A DNA stretch of 64,000 nucleotides from Pisaster brevispinus (Eukaryota; Echinodermata; Asteroidea; Forcipulatida; Asteriidae). How positions within the stretch are numbered: the stretch's first letter is position 1; the number at the start of each line of letters is the position of its first letter. The translations under genes and the position numbers were made by a program. Positions 15,001 through 24,692 of this stretch are shown one piece after another. The stretch is from positions 1,860,001 through 1,924,000 of the forward strand of contig JAMKCF010000019.1 in assembly GCA_023634235.1 (NCBI GenBank). The letters run 5' to 3'. The notes under the pieces are model-generated. The model saw only the letters and a list, made by a program, of their open reading frames with translations. It ran no database searches and was not told where the DNA came from.

Positions 15001-17376
15001 GTTTCTGGCATGATTGGCTGCAGATTGCACTACCACGTCACCTTGTAAAAAGTTGACCAGGTGCTCAGTATAAATGGATCTCATTCAAACAAAGCTCTGC
15101 AAACCTGGCGATAAAATAAGTGCTTTGAGACGCTCGTCTTGTGGGATAAAGCCCCATTAAGAACTGGTGTTGTTATTATATCTCATGATCCATCAGTGTC
15201 ATGTTCCCTATCAGCAAAACCAATTATACCAGGCCTGGAATTTCATCTTTGAGGAGGCAAGGCCATTTCCATTTTGCAAAGGGCACTTCCATTGGAAAAT
15301 CTATGGAAAAAAAATTAAAGGGGCACAAAGGCCAAGACCTGGGGTAATAGAGGCATGGGCCTCCATAGCCTCCGTATAAGTCCAGACCTGTTATACCGGA
15401 AACTAAGGTCAGACTGTTTTGTTTTGAATTTCTAGCCTCAGTTTAGTTACATTGATTTGAATAGGATTGGTGCACAGTGAACTATTTTAATATCTTGAAA
15501 GGCTTAAACAATTGCATTTGGATTTGTTTTATCATCGTGTCAGTGCAAAAATGTTGTATCTACTGAAATAGCACCTAGTTACACACGAGCGACGTATCTC
15601 GCTTAGATGTACACACAAAACAAGTTTGCGCCAAGATTCAACGTTTTGGCAAAAACAAGATACAACGTTTTTGCACTGACGCGACGTAATGATAGTCTTG
15701 ATAATATTGACAGTGTCAGTACCTTTTATGATTTCATTTCAGTTGGTCTGCAGTTCAAGGCTCAGGAGTAGATCCGTTGCAGAACTATGAGAACACAACC
15801 TTCTTCAAGACGGCAAGATTAATCCTCAGTTCAAGTAAGTACTAGTGGAAGATTTTTCCAGTAGATATTATACGCTCTCTGCTTAGACCTTTACAACATG
15901 TCAAAGCTTGAGCAGAATTACAAACCTCTCACGTTAATTCTGAAATTTTAGAAACTAGAAATTGTAGGACTTGGTTTTACATTGTATCAATGTACATGTA
16001 TGATGAGTCCCGAGTCCTGCAGGAATAAATATCCACGGACACCACAGATGGGATTTGAACCCTTAAATTTCTTCATTCTAGAGGAGATGTCTTAACTGCT
16101 AGACCACCGACCTTGTCCAGAGATGAGAGGCCAGCTATGATCGTATATGCCTTAATCTGCTGAACAAACAGTAAAGTCAAAATATTCTGCTCAACAGCAT
16201 ATTTATTTCTGTTCTCAAAGGAAAGTCAGATTAATGTCATTGGATCAATAGACACTTTAATGGCGCAATAGATAGTGCAAGTCACGTGCAAATCAAAAAT
16301 GAGAAAAACCAAGTCGACTTATGTGCAAACCAAAAATGAGAAAAAGCTAGTCGAACTAAGACTTAAATTTGTTAGGAAATAAAGTTCATTTTGAGAAATT
16401 CTGTTTATACAAAATTCTTCAAAATAAAAATGCTCATAACAATTTTTTAAAGTATGATACACATAGCTTGTTAAAATTAACATAGAAATAAAATCAGAAC
16501 TTACGATGAGGATACTTGTTGCCAGTCAACTTAACGCTGTAAACTATGCATTGAAAACAGGTTTGAAACAAATTAAAACTTTTTAGAAGCCCATATGCAA
16601 ATCACACCCGAATTTGTCAACTATTTTATAAGTTTATTGATAACATGAATGCTGCATTTATTGTTTACCCGATTCGTTTATTTCTGGAGGTAATGGTTCT
16701 CAATGATTTATTTGATGCTGCACTCACTACTTTCCAGCTACTTATTGAACAAGTATAGTGTCCTCATCTATTAGAAAATATTTTGGATAATTTCATACTA
16801 TGTTTCAAACAAATTAACCCTGACAATCCCATGTTTTGTGTGTCAAAATGCTGTCCATAGTATAGATTGTCTGTAGTATAATTTATAATGCGTCATATAG
16901 AATCTAGAACTTTTATGTCAACAAAAAGGGTTAAAATGCTGTTACTTCTTAATTTAACAAAGCATCAACTCTGGGATTTTTTTTTTCTTCTCATTATTCT
17001 TGATTAATGAGTGAGTACATGTAAATTGCCTCTGCGGTCTCTCAACACTAGGGCCATTTTTTTAAATTGTCATGCAGCTGCTTAACCACAAAAATAGCCA
17101 AAGCTCAAAAACAAAACTACTCTTTGTGATTGGCTTCTCACATTTTTTACTCAGCTGGAATTCGTGAAGTAATACTTTCTGCTTAAGCTGTTCTATGATA
17201 TTACTAGTCCAAGTGCTAAACGGATTATGATTTGTCTTTCTTCAGACGAGGATCTGCAGTACTATCTGCCAGATATTGATGACCTCCTTAGCTGTCCGGA
17301 CTTAATACCTCTTCAGAGTAACAACAACTTCAAATTCATCCTTCGGGCTGGATGCGAGCAAATGCAACGGATGTAA
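33..17376 (+). CDS. NUP133: Nucleoporin Nup133, C-terminal 15 exons (5' part lies outside the window)
   Basis: Nup133 is a scaffold subunit of the nuclear pore Y-complex (Nup107-160), joined through its helical C-terminal half to Nup107. Exons, all with AG acceptor and GT donor and matching phases: 33-152, 2490-2589, 3802-3845, 4174-4390, 6201-6334, 7027-7066, 8209-8327, 8445-8504, 9236-9302, 10388-10449, 10644-10706, 11961-12041, 14458-14519, 15743-15834, 17246-17376 (stop TAA 17374). They sum to 1392 nt, 463 residues. Recognisable Nup133 landmarks in order: [17 protein letters not shown] (exon 5), [22 protein letters not shown] (exon 7), [26 protein letters not shown] (exons 8-9), [13 protein letters not shown] (exon 12), NDWSAVQ across exons 13-14. 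Human Nup133 is about 1156 residues, so roughly the last 40% is here; the beta-propeller would be further left. No frameshift or stop interrupts it. Symbol and family are from recalled resemblance; intron positions are my reading. Confidence 0.94.
553..785 (+). repeat. tRNA-derived SINE copy in Nup133 intron
   Basis: An A-box-like stretch (TGGCCGAG near 560) and a B-box-like GTTCAAATCC near 611-620 are followed by the body 'GTCCGAGAGCAAGACACTAA' and a TAA-rich 3' end. The same order is seen at 7712-8075, which supports an interspersed, RNA polymerase III type SINE. Confidence 0.7.
880..2290 (-). mobile_element. Decayed antisense LINE (endonuclease and RT fragments) in Nup133 intron
   Basis: Read on the minus strand, about 1560-1350 gives an endonuclease fragment ([13 protein letters not shown], then [12 protein letters not shown]), 1330-1270 gives [14 protein letters not shown] of the reverse transcriptase core, and 1200-890 gives a C-terminal part ([34 protein letters not shown]). 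Order and wording match non-LTR retrotransposons of the type often misannotated as craniofacial development protein 2-like. Large deletions separate the blocks and stops and frameshifts are present, so it is dead. Minus-strand sequence from about 2290 to 1560 may be its 5' part; that boundary is uncertain. Confidence 0.7.
2819..3014. repeat. MITE, family with GGGTCCAATTTCATAGAGC ends (copy 1)
   Basis: Ends are inverted: the left side carries a degenerate CCCAGTTTCA...TTGCTTAA, the right side GCTTAAGCAGCTCTATGAAATTGGACCC. Related copies or fragments lie at about 11806-11900, 17048-17205, 36265-36355 and 36693-36875. Confidence 0.6.
4391..5746. other. Nup133 intron sequence without recognisable gene
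   Basis: Intron between exons 4 and 5. It holds two near copies of a GGTAAGGAA(G/A)GGG motif near 5159-5176 and 5200-5217 that look like a short local duplication (CGACTAAAGT(G/C)GCC(A/T)ATGG). I see no coding exon or RNA gene. Confidence 0.5.
5747..6166. repeat. MITE with GGTAGGGTCATAGATTGG ends (copy A), just upstream of Nup133 exon 5
   Basis: Begins TTAAGGTAGGGTCATAGATTGG and ends with the degenerate inverted form CCATCCTATGACGCTACCTTTA. Internally it has a perfect 12-nt hairpin: AAATCTGAGAAA at 5962-5973 pairs with TTTCTCAGATTT at 5992-6003. The 18.0-18.5 kb copy aligns along its whole length. It ends only about 35 bp before the exon that starts at 6201. Confidence 0.75.
7712..8075 (+). 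repeat. tRNA-derived SINE copy, longer, in Nup133 intron
   Basis: Starts GTTGTCATGGCCGAGCAATT (A-box-like), has a B-box-like GGTTCAAACCTTGG near 7793, the shared body TGTCCTTGAGCAAGATGCTT, a central part, and a tail TGCACTATATAAGAAC followed by TTATTATTATC. It parallels the copies at 553-785 and 14825-15182. Confidence 0.75.
9671..9792. repeat. Near-perfect 122-bp palindrome (foldback element core)
   Basis: Left arm from GTGCATCGCGCAGAATATAA pairs with the right arm ending TTATATTCTGCAGCAATGCAC; the arms are about 52 nt with a loop of about 18 nt (GAGGTGAGGCGAAGCCGA). A related GAGGCGAAGCTGAGTGAAAT segment recurs at 10079-10099, suggesting a larger decayed foldback transposon from 9.67 to about 10.15 kb. 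It is in a Nup133 intron. Confidence 0.75.
11806..11900. repeat. Partial MITE of the GGGTCCAATTTCATAGAGC family
   Basis: ACTTCACAGAGCTGCTTAAG followed by AGCAGAAAA...TTTTCTGCTGA matches one end of the 2819-3014 and 36693-36875 copies. The other end is not clear. It lies shortly upstream of Nup133 exon 12 (11961). Confidence 0.5.
12181..13839. mobile_element. Hairpin-ended dispersed repeat, copy 1 (1.66 kb) in Nup133 intron
   Basis: Starts with the hairpin AGGTGTTCGGAC-aaaa-GTCCGAAGACCT and ends at CCGAACACCT (13830-13839), the inverted form of its first ten bases. Copy 2 at 24693-26732 aligns from the head through 'TTCTCGCCGTCGATTGTCCG', the CTTCCGGTTCAAACCGGAAG palindrome (12533-12552) and 'GACCCACGTCACGTTGATCG' to the end. 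No ORF of useful length is present, so it is non-autonomous. Its class is unknown: the inverted ends suit a DNA transposon but I found no target duplication. Confidence 0.65.
13986..14009. repeat. (GAAT)n microsatellite
   Basis: Five to six GAAT units. Confidence 0.85.
14825..15182 (+). repeat. SINE copy (body and tail) in Nup133 intron
   Basis: GCCCTTGAGCAAGGCACTTAA near 14867 and the 3' end AAGAACTGGTGTTGTTATTAT match the SINE at 7712-8075. The tRNA-like head is degenerate (TCAAATCGTGGGTGTGA in place of the B-box). Confidence 0.6.
16025..16115 (-). repeat. tRNA-like SINE head on the minus strand
   Basis: Reverse complement reads GGTCGGTGGTCTAGCAGTTA (A-box-like) and GGGTTCAAATCCCATC (B-box-like, from plus 16047-16062). 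The paired stems of a true tRNA are not evident. It sits in the intron before the last Nup133 exon. Confidence 0.55.
16276..16362 (+). repeat. Two tandem units of about 40 bp
   Basis: GTGCAAATCAAAAATGAGAA and GTGCAAACCAAAAATGAGAA, each followed by an (A)nCTAGTCGA-type end, in direct orientation. Confidence 0.7.
17048..17205. repeat. Diverged MITE of the GGGTCCAATTTCATAGAGC family
   Basis: Left CAGCTGCTTAACCACAAAAA and right TTTCTGCTTAAGCTGTTCTA are inverted relative to each other and resemble the ends of the 2819-3014 copy. It lies just upstream of the last Nup133 exon at 17246. Confidence 0.5.
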
Positions 17377-18042
17377 CGGGATACAACATACTTGGAGTAA
17401 TCTGATCAGAAACTGTGCTGACTTGTAGGTCTACTCTGTTAATCTGTTGATAATTTCATTTGTGTAGTGTTCTGTTGCATAGACTGTCTTTGCACAACAG
17501 TCTTCCTGCATACAAATGTGAAGTTTGACCTCCTTAGGCTCAAAGTACTGAAGTTAAAAGCTTGCATAAGCTTGCACAGTCGAATAATAATGTTGAAAGG
17601 TAAAGGTCAGAGTTGATGCACCTACATATCCGGGGGAAGTGCTGCAAGATAGGCATTTTGGTAGCTTGTGGCCTCAATCTTCCCATTTCCTTTTGTCACA
17701 TGTCATTCCACACCAAATTGTTTGGACTCTGATAAGATTGGTATGCCTAGTGATAAGCACTTGTTATTTGGGCCTACTGGCCCAAGCCCTTTTGAAACCT
17801 TCACTTTGGCAATTGGATATACACGGATTTGGGACTGTAAGGATATTACAAACTAAAAGGGCCATGTCACAAAAAGGCAATTTATAGGCAACCAGATTCT
17901 GGCAAGAAGAAAACAGGTAGCATTACTATCCAGAATTCTCTTGGGGGGTGAGTAAGACACTGGCAGTGAAATTTCTATTGTGCTACAAAAGTGTTCCCTT
18001 TTCCAAGTAGTGCAGTTGCCTCTAACTTTCCTGTACAAATTC

Positions 18043-18495
18043 TTATAGGTGGGGCCATAGATTGTTGTATTTCATTGTAATGTTGATTTATAGGGAAACT
18101 TTTTTTTTAAAGATACAATAAAAGACACATGTGAAAGTTTGAGCTGAACGCATACTTGCTGAGAAAACTGCAAAAAAACATCATGGTATATTCACAAGAA
18201 CAAGCAATCAATCCACGTTTAATGAGATGACAGTGGGTTCCAGCTGCATCTCTTGCCACAGCATTCGTGAGTGGACACCCACCCTAAGAAATCTGAGAAA
18301 CAATTCGTGCATGATTTGTTTCTCAGATTTAGATGTTTTTGGGTGAAAAGTTATCCAAACCACATTACTGATGTGAATCCTTTCTAAAAAAAAAAATAGT
18401 TTATTCTGTCAACAGCTGCAGTGCTTCTCACAAATAAGATTTTTATGATCATTAATTTTTTGAGTACTTACCAATCTATGACCCTACCTTTAATC
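18043..18495. repeat. MITE with GGTAGGGTCATAGATTGG ends (copy B) in the Nup133 3' region
   Basis: Left ATAGGTGGGGCCATAGATTG, right CCAATCTATGACCCTACCTT. The same internal hairpin as copy A is kept exactly: AAATCTGAGAAA 18289-18300 and TTTCTCAGATTT 18319-18330. It probably lies inside the 3' UTR if transcription runs to the signals at 19.2-19.6 kb. Confidence 0.75.
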
Positions 18496-19212
18496 ATTGA
18501 AAGAAATCAGTCAATGCATTATCAAGCTCTAAATATTTCATTTATTTTAGTGCATGCTTTTCTGATCAACTTTGGCCAGCTTTCAGGGAGTGCTTTTGTA
18601 CATTGCACTAAAACATGTTGCCTAGTAGAAACAGGTTGTTGGCTTTGTGGTCATTTATGTATTGGAAATGTTTCCCTTCACACTATTCTTTTGGCAAGAA
18701 AAATAAATGTGTCAAGTTTCGAAATGGGTAGCTCCCTATTTTACTCACTTTAAAGGGTTAGTCTGGCCTCTCACTTTTTGTTATGTAAAACCTGCACTTT
18801 GAAGTCACACTTACACTAAGTCAATCAAAAACAAGAAAAAAGCATTGTAAGAAGTAGGATTGCAACCATTACAGTAGACAAACAAGATGCTGGAAAGTTT
18901 TACTTTTGTATGGGAGATAAACATCAGGACTTTAACCACCACAATCAAGTCTTGTCAAAAAGTGTTAGATTTTTTAATCACAAATACTTTAAATTTGGTC
19001 TTTGTCTGCCTTGATTGCATTTTCGGTCATGGCTTGATGTCTGCAACTTAAAATTATGTTTACAATTTACTCTGAAAGAGTTCTGCATTCATAAGGTAAA
19101 ATTGTCAATTCAGGACAATTGTTAAACACCTGTTTCTTATTAGTTTTCTTTCTTCTAGTCTGTACAGATACATTTGTATTTCGTAAGATGAAAAGCTGGA
19201 TTTGAAATATCA

Positions 19213-19218
19213 AATAAA
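19213..19218 (+). terminator. Candidate poly(A) signal, Nup133
   Basis: AATAAA in CAAATAAAAAGATTATAGA, about 1.84 kb after the stop codon. A second candidate is at 19606-19611. Confidence 0.4.
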
Positions 19219-19605
19219 AAGATTATAGACGGAAAACAATTGTCTGTTTTTGTTCTTATTGCTTGAGCCTGTTGTGTTTGTTGAGTTCTGGATTTGCGGG
19301 CTGAATTTGAATAAGGACAGTTCGTTTTAATTTGCCAATGGAGGCAAATTCCAACTTAGAAATAACTATAATCTTGGGCTTGTGGCATTTGCAGATAGTA
19401 TTAAAGGTTGGATGGGCTGAGAATATATGACCCCTGCCCCTTCCCCTATTCACCCACTGCTTCAGTGCCCCATTTGGTAACATTTCCCCTCATTTTTCAG
19501 ATGCTCCCAATCCCCCCCCCCCCCCTCCAAATAATGTAAATTATTTATGTACAGAAATGATAGTGAATGGGTAAAGTACATTGTTTGTGTTGCTAAACAA
19601 CTACA

Positions 19606-19611
19606 AATAAA
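19606..19611 (+). terminator. Candidate poly(A) signal, Nup133
   Basis: AATAAA in ACTACAAATAAAGTTTTTAA. Use of this site would give a 3' UTR of about 2.2 kb; there is no AATAAA close to the stop. Confidence 0.35.
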
Positions 19612-19959
19612 GTTTTTAAATCAGACAGGTTTTGGTATTGAAAACTGTGAATAATAACTGAATTTGACACACCGGCAACACGGAAATTTGGGGGTTTGGA
19701 GCAACATCCAACTGCCGAAGTGGCCGAGTTTCTTTTTCTTAATTTTTAGTGGTATATTTTTATTGTTGAGATTTACAGGTCAACTCTTCTTAAAATTAAT
19801 CATTTATTTATGTTCTTTCTTGTAAAGGTGTCTCCAACCCTTAGTTTTGTAAAACATTATTTCATCGAAAGTATTTGTTTTGCAGTTATTTATTTGCATT
19901 TTGTGCTTGAAAAAAAGAGACTGGAGAGTTTGGTTTCCCAACAGTTCCAACCAAGGCAG

Positions 19960-20144
19960 AGGGCGCAACCACGTTTCACCTCTGCCTGCAAATGAGAAGG
20001 TTAAACGCATGCGCCGGTCCCCCCTGCGCGCTGAAAATTAAAAGATGGCAGACAGGAGTTCTACATAAATTTCAACCACCGCGAATTGGTTTCAGGAAAA
20101 TGTCGTTTTGGAGGCATCCTCTTCCTGTGTTTTCCCGTCACTGG
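19960..20144 (+). promoter_or_regulatory. Promoter-like patch and first exon of a downstream transcript
   Basis: A local GC- and CpG-rich island in AT-rich DNA. It contains ACGCATGCGC (20005-20014), close to the NRF1 site, and AAGATGGC (20042-20049), a YY1-like element typical of animal transcription starts. The exon ends with a consensus donor GG|GTAAGT at 20144/20145. Two ATGs are present: 20045 gives only MADRSST and stop; 20100 gives MSFWRHPLPVFSRHW up to the donor. It is likely the 5' exon of the transcript whose later exons are at 28.0-37.5 kb, but that link is inference. Confidence 0.5.
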
Positions 20145-20789
20145 GTAAGTTACGAAGATATAGCAGCTGCATGGCTGGTTTTTGTTGGAACTAAGCAGTA
20201 CAAGTATGGAAATATGTCCATTTATTTCATGGTCAAAATATCACGTGGATGTGTTGAGTGACTGCTTTGTGTTAACCTCTTTGAACATTGTGAAAATTGT
20301 GCTGACCTGTTTCTTGCTGATTTTGAAGATTTATCTTCGACTATAATACTATATTCACGTGTACCTAATTAATAAATAGATGTTTGTGTTTTTATTTTGA
20401 CTGAAAGAAAATCTAATAGGCCCTACAACATTTTATCCTTTTTTTTAGGCAGTGGAAATTTTACTGGTAATGGTCAAATCAAACGCTGTTTTGCTGGCAG
20501 ATCAAATACCACCCCCTTTGACACGTTCTGTTTCTACAAACACTATAAAGGCTCCCGTGAGCCTCATAGGGGTCAAACATTTTGGGCCTTCGTAACGCTA
20601 TAGTATATGTTTTCAAAATGGTCATTGATACATCCACATTTTCTGGTCTTTAGTTAGCAATAAGTTGTTTCTTTTGTACTACACACCTAAAAAAAAAATT
20701 CCACCACACTGTACATACATTCACAATGCTTGTGAGGCCTTTTTGCCGACTTACATGCTTAAACATCTCACAAAATACCTTACCTCTTC

Positions 20790-23650
20790 ATTGCGGCGCA
20801 CAGGCGGGGGTAGGAAAACCTTTTCTTTTCCGCCTGGCGTCGTTACCCCATCTTTTGCAGTGGTCCAGTGAAGAGGTTCTACCTTATTTCTGGACTAGGC
20901 GAAGTTCTGCCAGTTTTTCCCCTTTTTCCCTTTCCCCTCTCATTCCTATCTTTCCCTCTTTCCCTCTATCTCTTCTCAGTTAGTCTAGACCCTACCAATC
21001 CTTGATACTTGCCCTGGACCCTCCCTGGATCATCTGAACTCCGCCTCTCCGAAGGGTACCGGAAATAAACATGTTGCAGGTCATGGCTGCCTGGTAGTAC
21101 AGGATCCAGAACTCAGTGGTAATGCTCTGAGAGGCCAGATCTATCAACAGGTGTAAAATGTCGAGGTGGTTGTACTGCCATGGACAAGCATGGATTGCTG
21201 GTCCGTGCAGCCACTTTCGGTTGCATTCCTGAGGCCATCGGGGTGACATTGTTACGACAATGTGTTCGCACGAGTTCATTTGGTTCCTCTGATTGTTTTC
21301 GGCAGGTTTCAAACTAAAGACTAGCTGAGACTCTTTTTCCTTTTTTTTTCTCCAATAAATCCAAACATGACTACACAAAGAATGAATAAAGAAACCTTAC
21401 CTGCTCGCGCAAATCCACCTTCCCGTGCACAGCGTTCAAAGCCTCTTGGTATTGCCTTTACCAATATCAGGGGCTTTTGTTCCAACTTCACTTCCGTTCA
21501 GTCATTTGTCCTCAACAACTCTCCTGATTTGCTAGCTCTATCTGAGAGCAGACTTAATTGTGACATTTCTTCAGATTCTTTTAAGTTACCAGGATATATC
21601 TTTCATCGCCTTGACCACCCCCCATCACATGGTCTGGGTGTCTATGTCAAAGAAACTCTCCCCTAGCCCGTGAAAGCACTTTGGAATGTGACAACCATGA
21701 ATACATGTGCTTTCGCCTTTCGCTTCTCCATTCCACAACCTACCTGTTTTTCCTGTATTGTTCACCTTCATCATCATCCTGCGCTGTGCTTGATGCTTGA
21801 TCTCTGATAGCATTGACTCAGCACCCTTCTGCTCAAGTCATGGTTTTTGGTGACTTCAATGTTCATCACAAGGAGTGGCTAACTTATTCTCGAAATATCG
21901 ACATTCCTGGTATTGCAACACATAATTTTTTCATCTCACATGATCTTACTCAGATCGTTTCAGCACCTACTCACATTCCGGATCGTGCCTCCGATGGTAG
22001 GTACTTGTTGGACCTCTTCTTGTGTTCTAACCCAAATGACTGTGTTGCCAAGGTTCTGCCTCCAATTGGTAACTCAGATCACTCAATTGTCTCTGTTTCC
22101 GTATCATATTCTTCTCCCACAACTACATACCAGCCTTTTCATCGTACTGTTTTTCAGTTTGGAAAGGCTGACTGGGATGGTTTTCGATGTTTTCTTGCTG
22201 ATGTGCCATGGTCTTCAATTCTAAGTCTTGGTCCTGATTTGGCGGCTGACGAATTATCCGAATGGATTAACCTTGGTATGGAGATTTACATCCCCTCAAG
22301 TACCTTCCAGATCAAGGCCCATTCCCAACCTTGGTACACTCCAGCCTGTGCAGCAGCAATTGCCCATCGTAACCATTTTTTTAAGAAGTATCATCTTTCA
22401 GGAACTTTGGAAAATAAGCATCTTTTCCATGAAGCCCGAAATCGATGCAAGAGAGTTTTAGAGGATGCTAAGAAGCAATATGCCAACCCTGTTGCTAGTT
22501 CTATTTTAACGCAGCGGCTGGGTTCCAGGGACTTTTGGCAGATTGCCAATAGTGTTTTGAACCGCAACAAGTCCTCCATTCCTCCTCTCTTTCATGGACC
22601 CAAAGTTCTTACTTCTCCTCAAGATAAGGCAAACCTTTTTGCTGACAACTTTGCATCTAACTCCACACTCAGTGATGAGGGGCATCCACTTCCTGCCTTT
22701 CCATCCCGTACAGCCACTGCAGTAACTGATCCTCTTATCACTCCAAGGAAGATTGCTCGGATTATTAATTCCTTGGATGCCTCCAAGGCTACTGGCCCTG
22801 ATGGAATCCCTGTAACCGTTTTGAAAATGTTTTCCCCAGAAATTTCACCTTTTTGCTTTCCCTAATTACCGATCATTTTAGTAGGGCCTTAGATCGCAGG
22901 GGTGAAGCTCGTGTTGTAGCATTGGACATCTCCAAGGCCTTCGACAAAGTATGGCATACTGGCCTGCTCCACAAGCTTCAGTCATATGGTGTATATGGCA
23001 GAATGATATCTATAATCTCTGCTTTCCTTTCCAACCGCAAGTTGAAGGTTGTCCTTGAGGGTCAATCTTCTCCTACCCGTTCTATCAATTCCGGTGTTCC
23101 ACAAGGCTCATTACTTGGTCCTACTCTCTTTCTTGTTTACATTAATGATTTGCCCGATGAAGTTTTGTCTCAGCTCGCCATGTATGCTGATGATTCAACC
23201 CTCTACACTGTGTTTCCCCTAACTGTTCAAACATTTCTCGCTGTGAGGTGGGTGTCTCACTAAATAATGACTTAGAGAATGTGCTAAAGTGGGGGAATGA
23301 TTGGCTAGTAACCTTCAATGCAAAGAAAACCAAACTTCTATCTCTGTCTCGCTCAAGAGATCATACATTTCCATCTATTCATATGGGTCCATTGACTTTG
23401 CCTGAGGTAGCAGATTTTCGCCTTCTTGGACTTGACATCTCCACCAATGCCAGCTGGGAGAGGTATATCTCAGGCATTGCTAAGAGTGCTTCCATGCGAG
23501 TTGGTTGTCTTTACCGAGCTCGGAAGTTCTTACCTCCTGATGCTACCCTCTACCTGTATAAGACAACTATACGTCCTCTGATGGAGTACTGTTCACACAT
23601 TTGGGCCGGAGCTTCTGCCTGTCATTTATCTTTATTACCCAGCAAACACG
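20790..23650 (+). mobile_element. Broken CR1/L2-like non-LTR retrotransposon
   Basis: A single-ORF LINE with a presumed 5' leader (about 20790-21366), an apurinic endonuclease, and a reverse transcriptase. The 3' end is lost at about 23640, where unrelated AACGTT-rich sequence starts. No poly(A) tail or target duplication is seen. Frameshifts near 21663 and 23235, an in-frame TGA near 21800 and an internal deletion near 22860 show it is inactive. Confidence 0.85.
21367..23648 (+). pseudogene. LINE endonuclease-reverse transcriptase, frameshifted and internally deleted
   Basis: Copies LINE RNA at nicked target DNA in live relatives. ATG at 21367 opens LGIAFTNIRGFCSNF and LALSESRLNC (endonuclease N-terminus). 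After a one-base shift near 21663 the frame continues LARESTLECDNHEY to a TGA, then 21813-22865 carries VMVFGDFNVHHKEW and IGNSDHSIVSV (the endonuclease GDFN and SDH motifs) and KATGPDGIPVTVLKMF (RT start). About 60-70 residues of the RT fingers are missing at 22860, where the frame also changes. 22865-23235 has ALDISKAFDKVWH, GVPQGSLLGPTLFLVYIND and the catalytic YADDSTLY. A further shift near 23235 leads to 23248-23648: FNAKKTKLLSLSRSRD, LLGLDISTNASW and IRPLMEYCSHIWAG. Motifs place it near CR1/L2/Crack LINEs; the exact clade needs a tree. Confidence 0.88.
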
Positions 23651-24045
23651 TAACGTCATCGTAACGTTACTGTGAAGTTGTATTTTGGTTACGTTATTTC
23701 CCAACTAAAACACAACTGACTTGCAATGTTGCAAAAAGGTTGCAGTTTGGTCTTGTTACTTAATAACATAAATACAACGTTATAACAACGTTGCATTTTA
23801 ACCGTCATCTAAAAACGTCTTGTGGATATTTTTTGCAACGTTGTCTGAAGGTTGTGGTTCTGTTACGTTACTTGGTAACGCATATACAACGTTGTCCAAC
23901 GTTGTATTTTGACGTCGTATACAAGCGTTTGTTGAATGTTCTTTCAATACGTTACCTGAGGGTTGTGGTTTTTTCACGTTACTTTTACAGCATCAATACA
24001 ACGTTATGACAATATATTTTCACAACGTCTTAATAAAGTCGGAAT
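23640..24045. repeat. Tandem repeat of about 111 bp rich in AACGTT
   Basis: The segment (G)TTGTATTTT recurs at 23677, 23790, 23901 and in altered form at 24011, spacings 113, 111 and 110. Each unit has several AACGTT or ACGTTAC words. It starts CCAGCAAACACGTAACGTCA immediately where LINE homology stops. Confidence 0.75.
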
Positions 24046-24692
24046 GGTTGTTCCAACCACTTGGGTTTGTCATGCATTGAGTGTGCTTTGAGAGCAAAAC
24101 AACCTTGAGTATTGAGCAGAAAATGTCATCTTGTGAAGATGTTTTTGTTTTTGCATGTAACTCGGCAAAAAGACCTCAAGCATTGTGAGTATGTACAGTG
24201 TGTTGGGAAGGCTCAAAATGTGTGACTTCTATAATAAAGGCTCACAAAGTTTCTAAAAGTAACTTTGGTGTATAGATGTAATCATATCTCAGGAGCTGTT
24301 TATAATACAAACTTGTCCTAAATATAAACTTATACTTATCATGTACATGTACTTTGTGGTCTTATTTATCATTTTCTATCTACTTGGAAAACATTTTGCT
24401 TTGTCATTTTGAGTGTTTACGCCCAGCCTAAGGCAATTTTGCTGATTGTGTTTGAAATGTACATCCTTGCCAACAAAGTGCTGTAACAAATGCTGTGATT
24501 GTACAAACTTTACCTACTGTAGGTCAATATTAAGATGAACTATAAACCAATGACACATTTGTTTATAACTTCAACAAAGCCGTTGCTTAAGGTTGTACAC
24601 TTTGAGGTAGATTTACCAAGTAAAATTTGTTCATGTAGAATCAGTAATAAATACATCATGGGATGATGTACACTTTTCTTGAGTACATATTT
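24046..24692. other. Intergenic or intronic sequence, nothing recognised
   Basis: AT-rich single-copy-looking sequence with no exon with convincing splice sites, no RNA gene and no repeat that I recognise. Confidence 0.4.

Noticed and set aside
21813..22865. 350-codon ORF as a host gene
   Set aside because: It carries GDFN and SDH endonuclease motifs and the start of an RT; it is part of the broken LINE.
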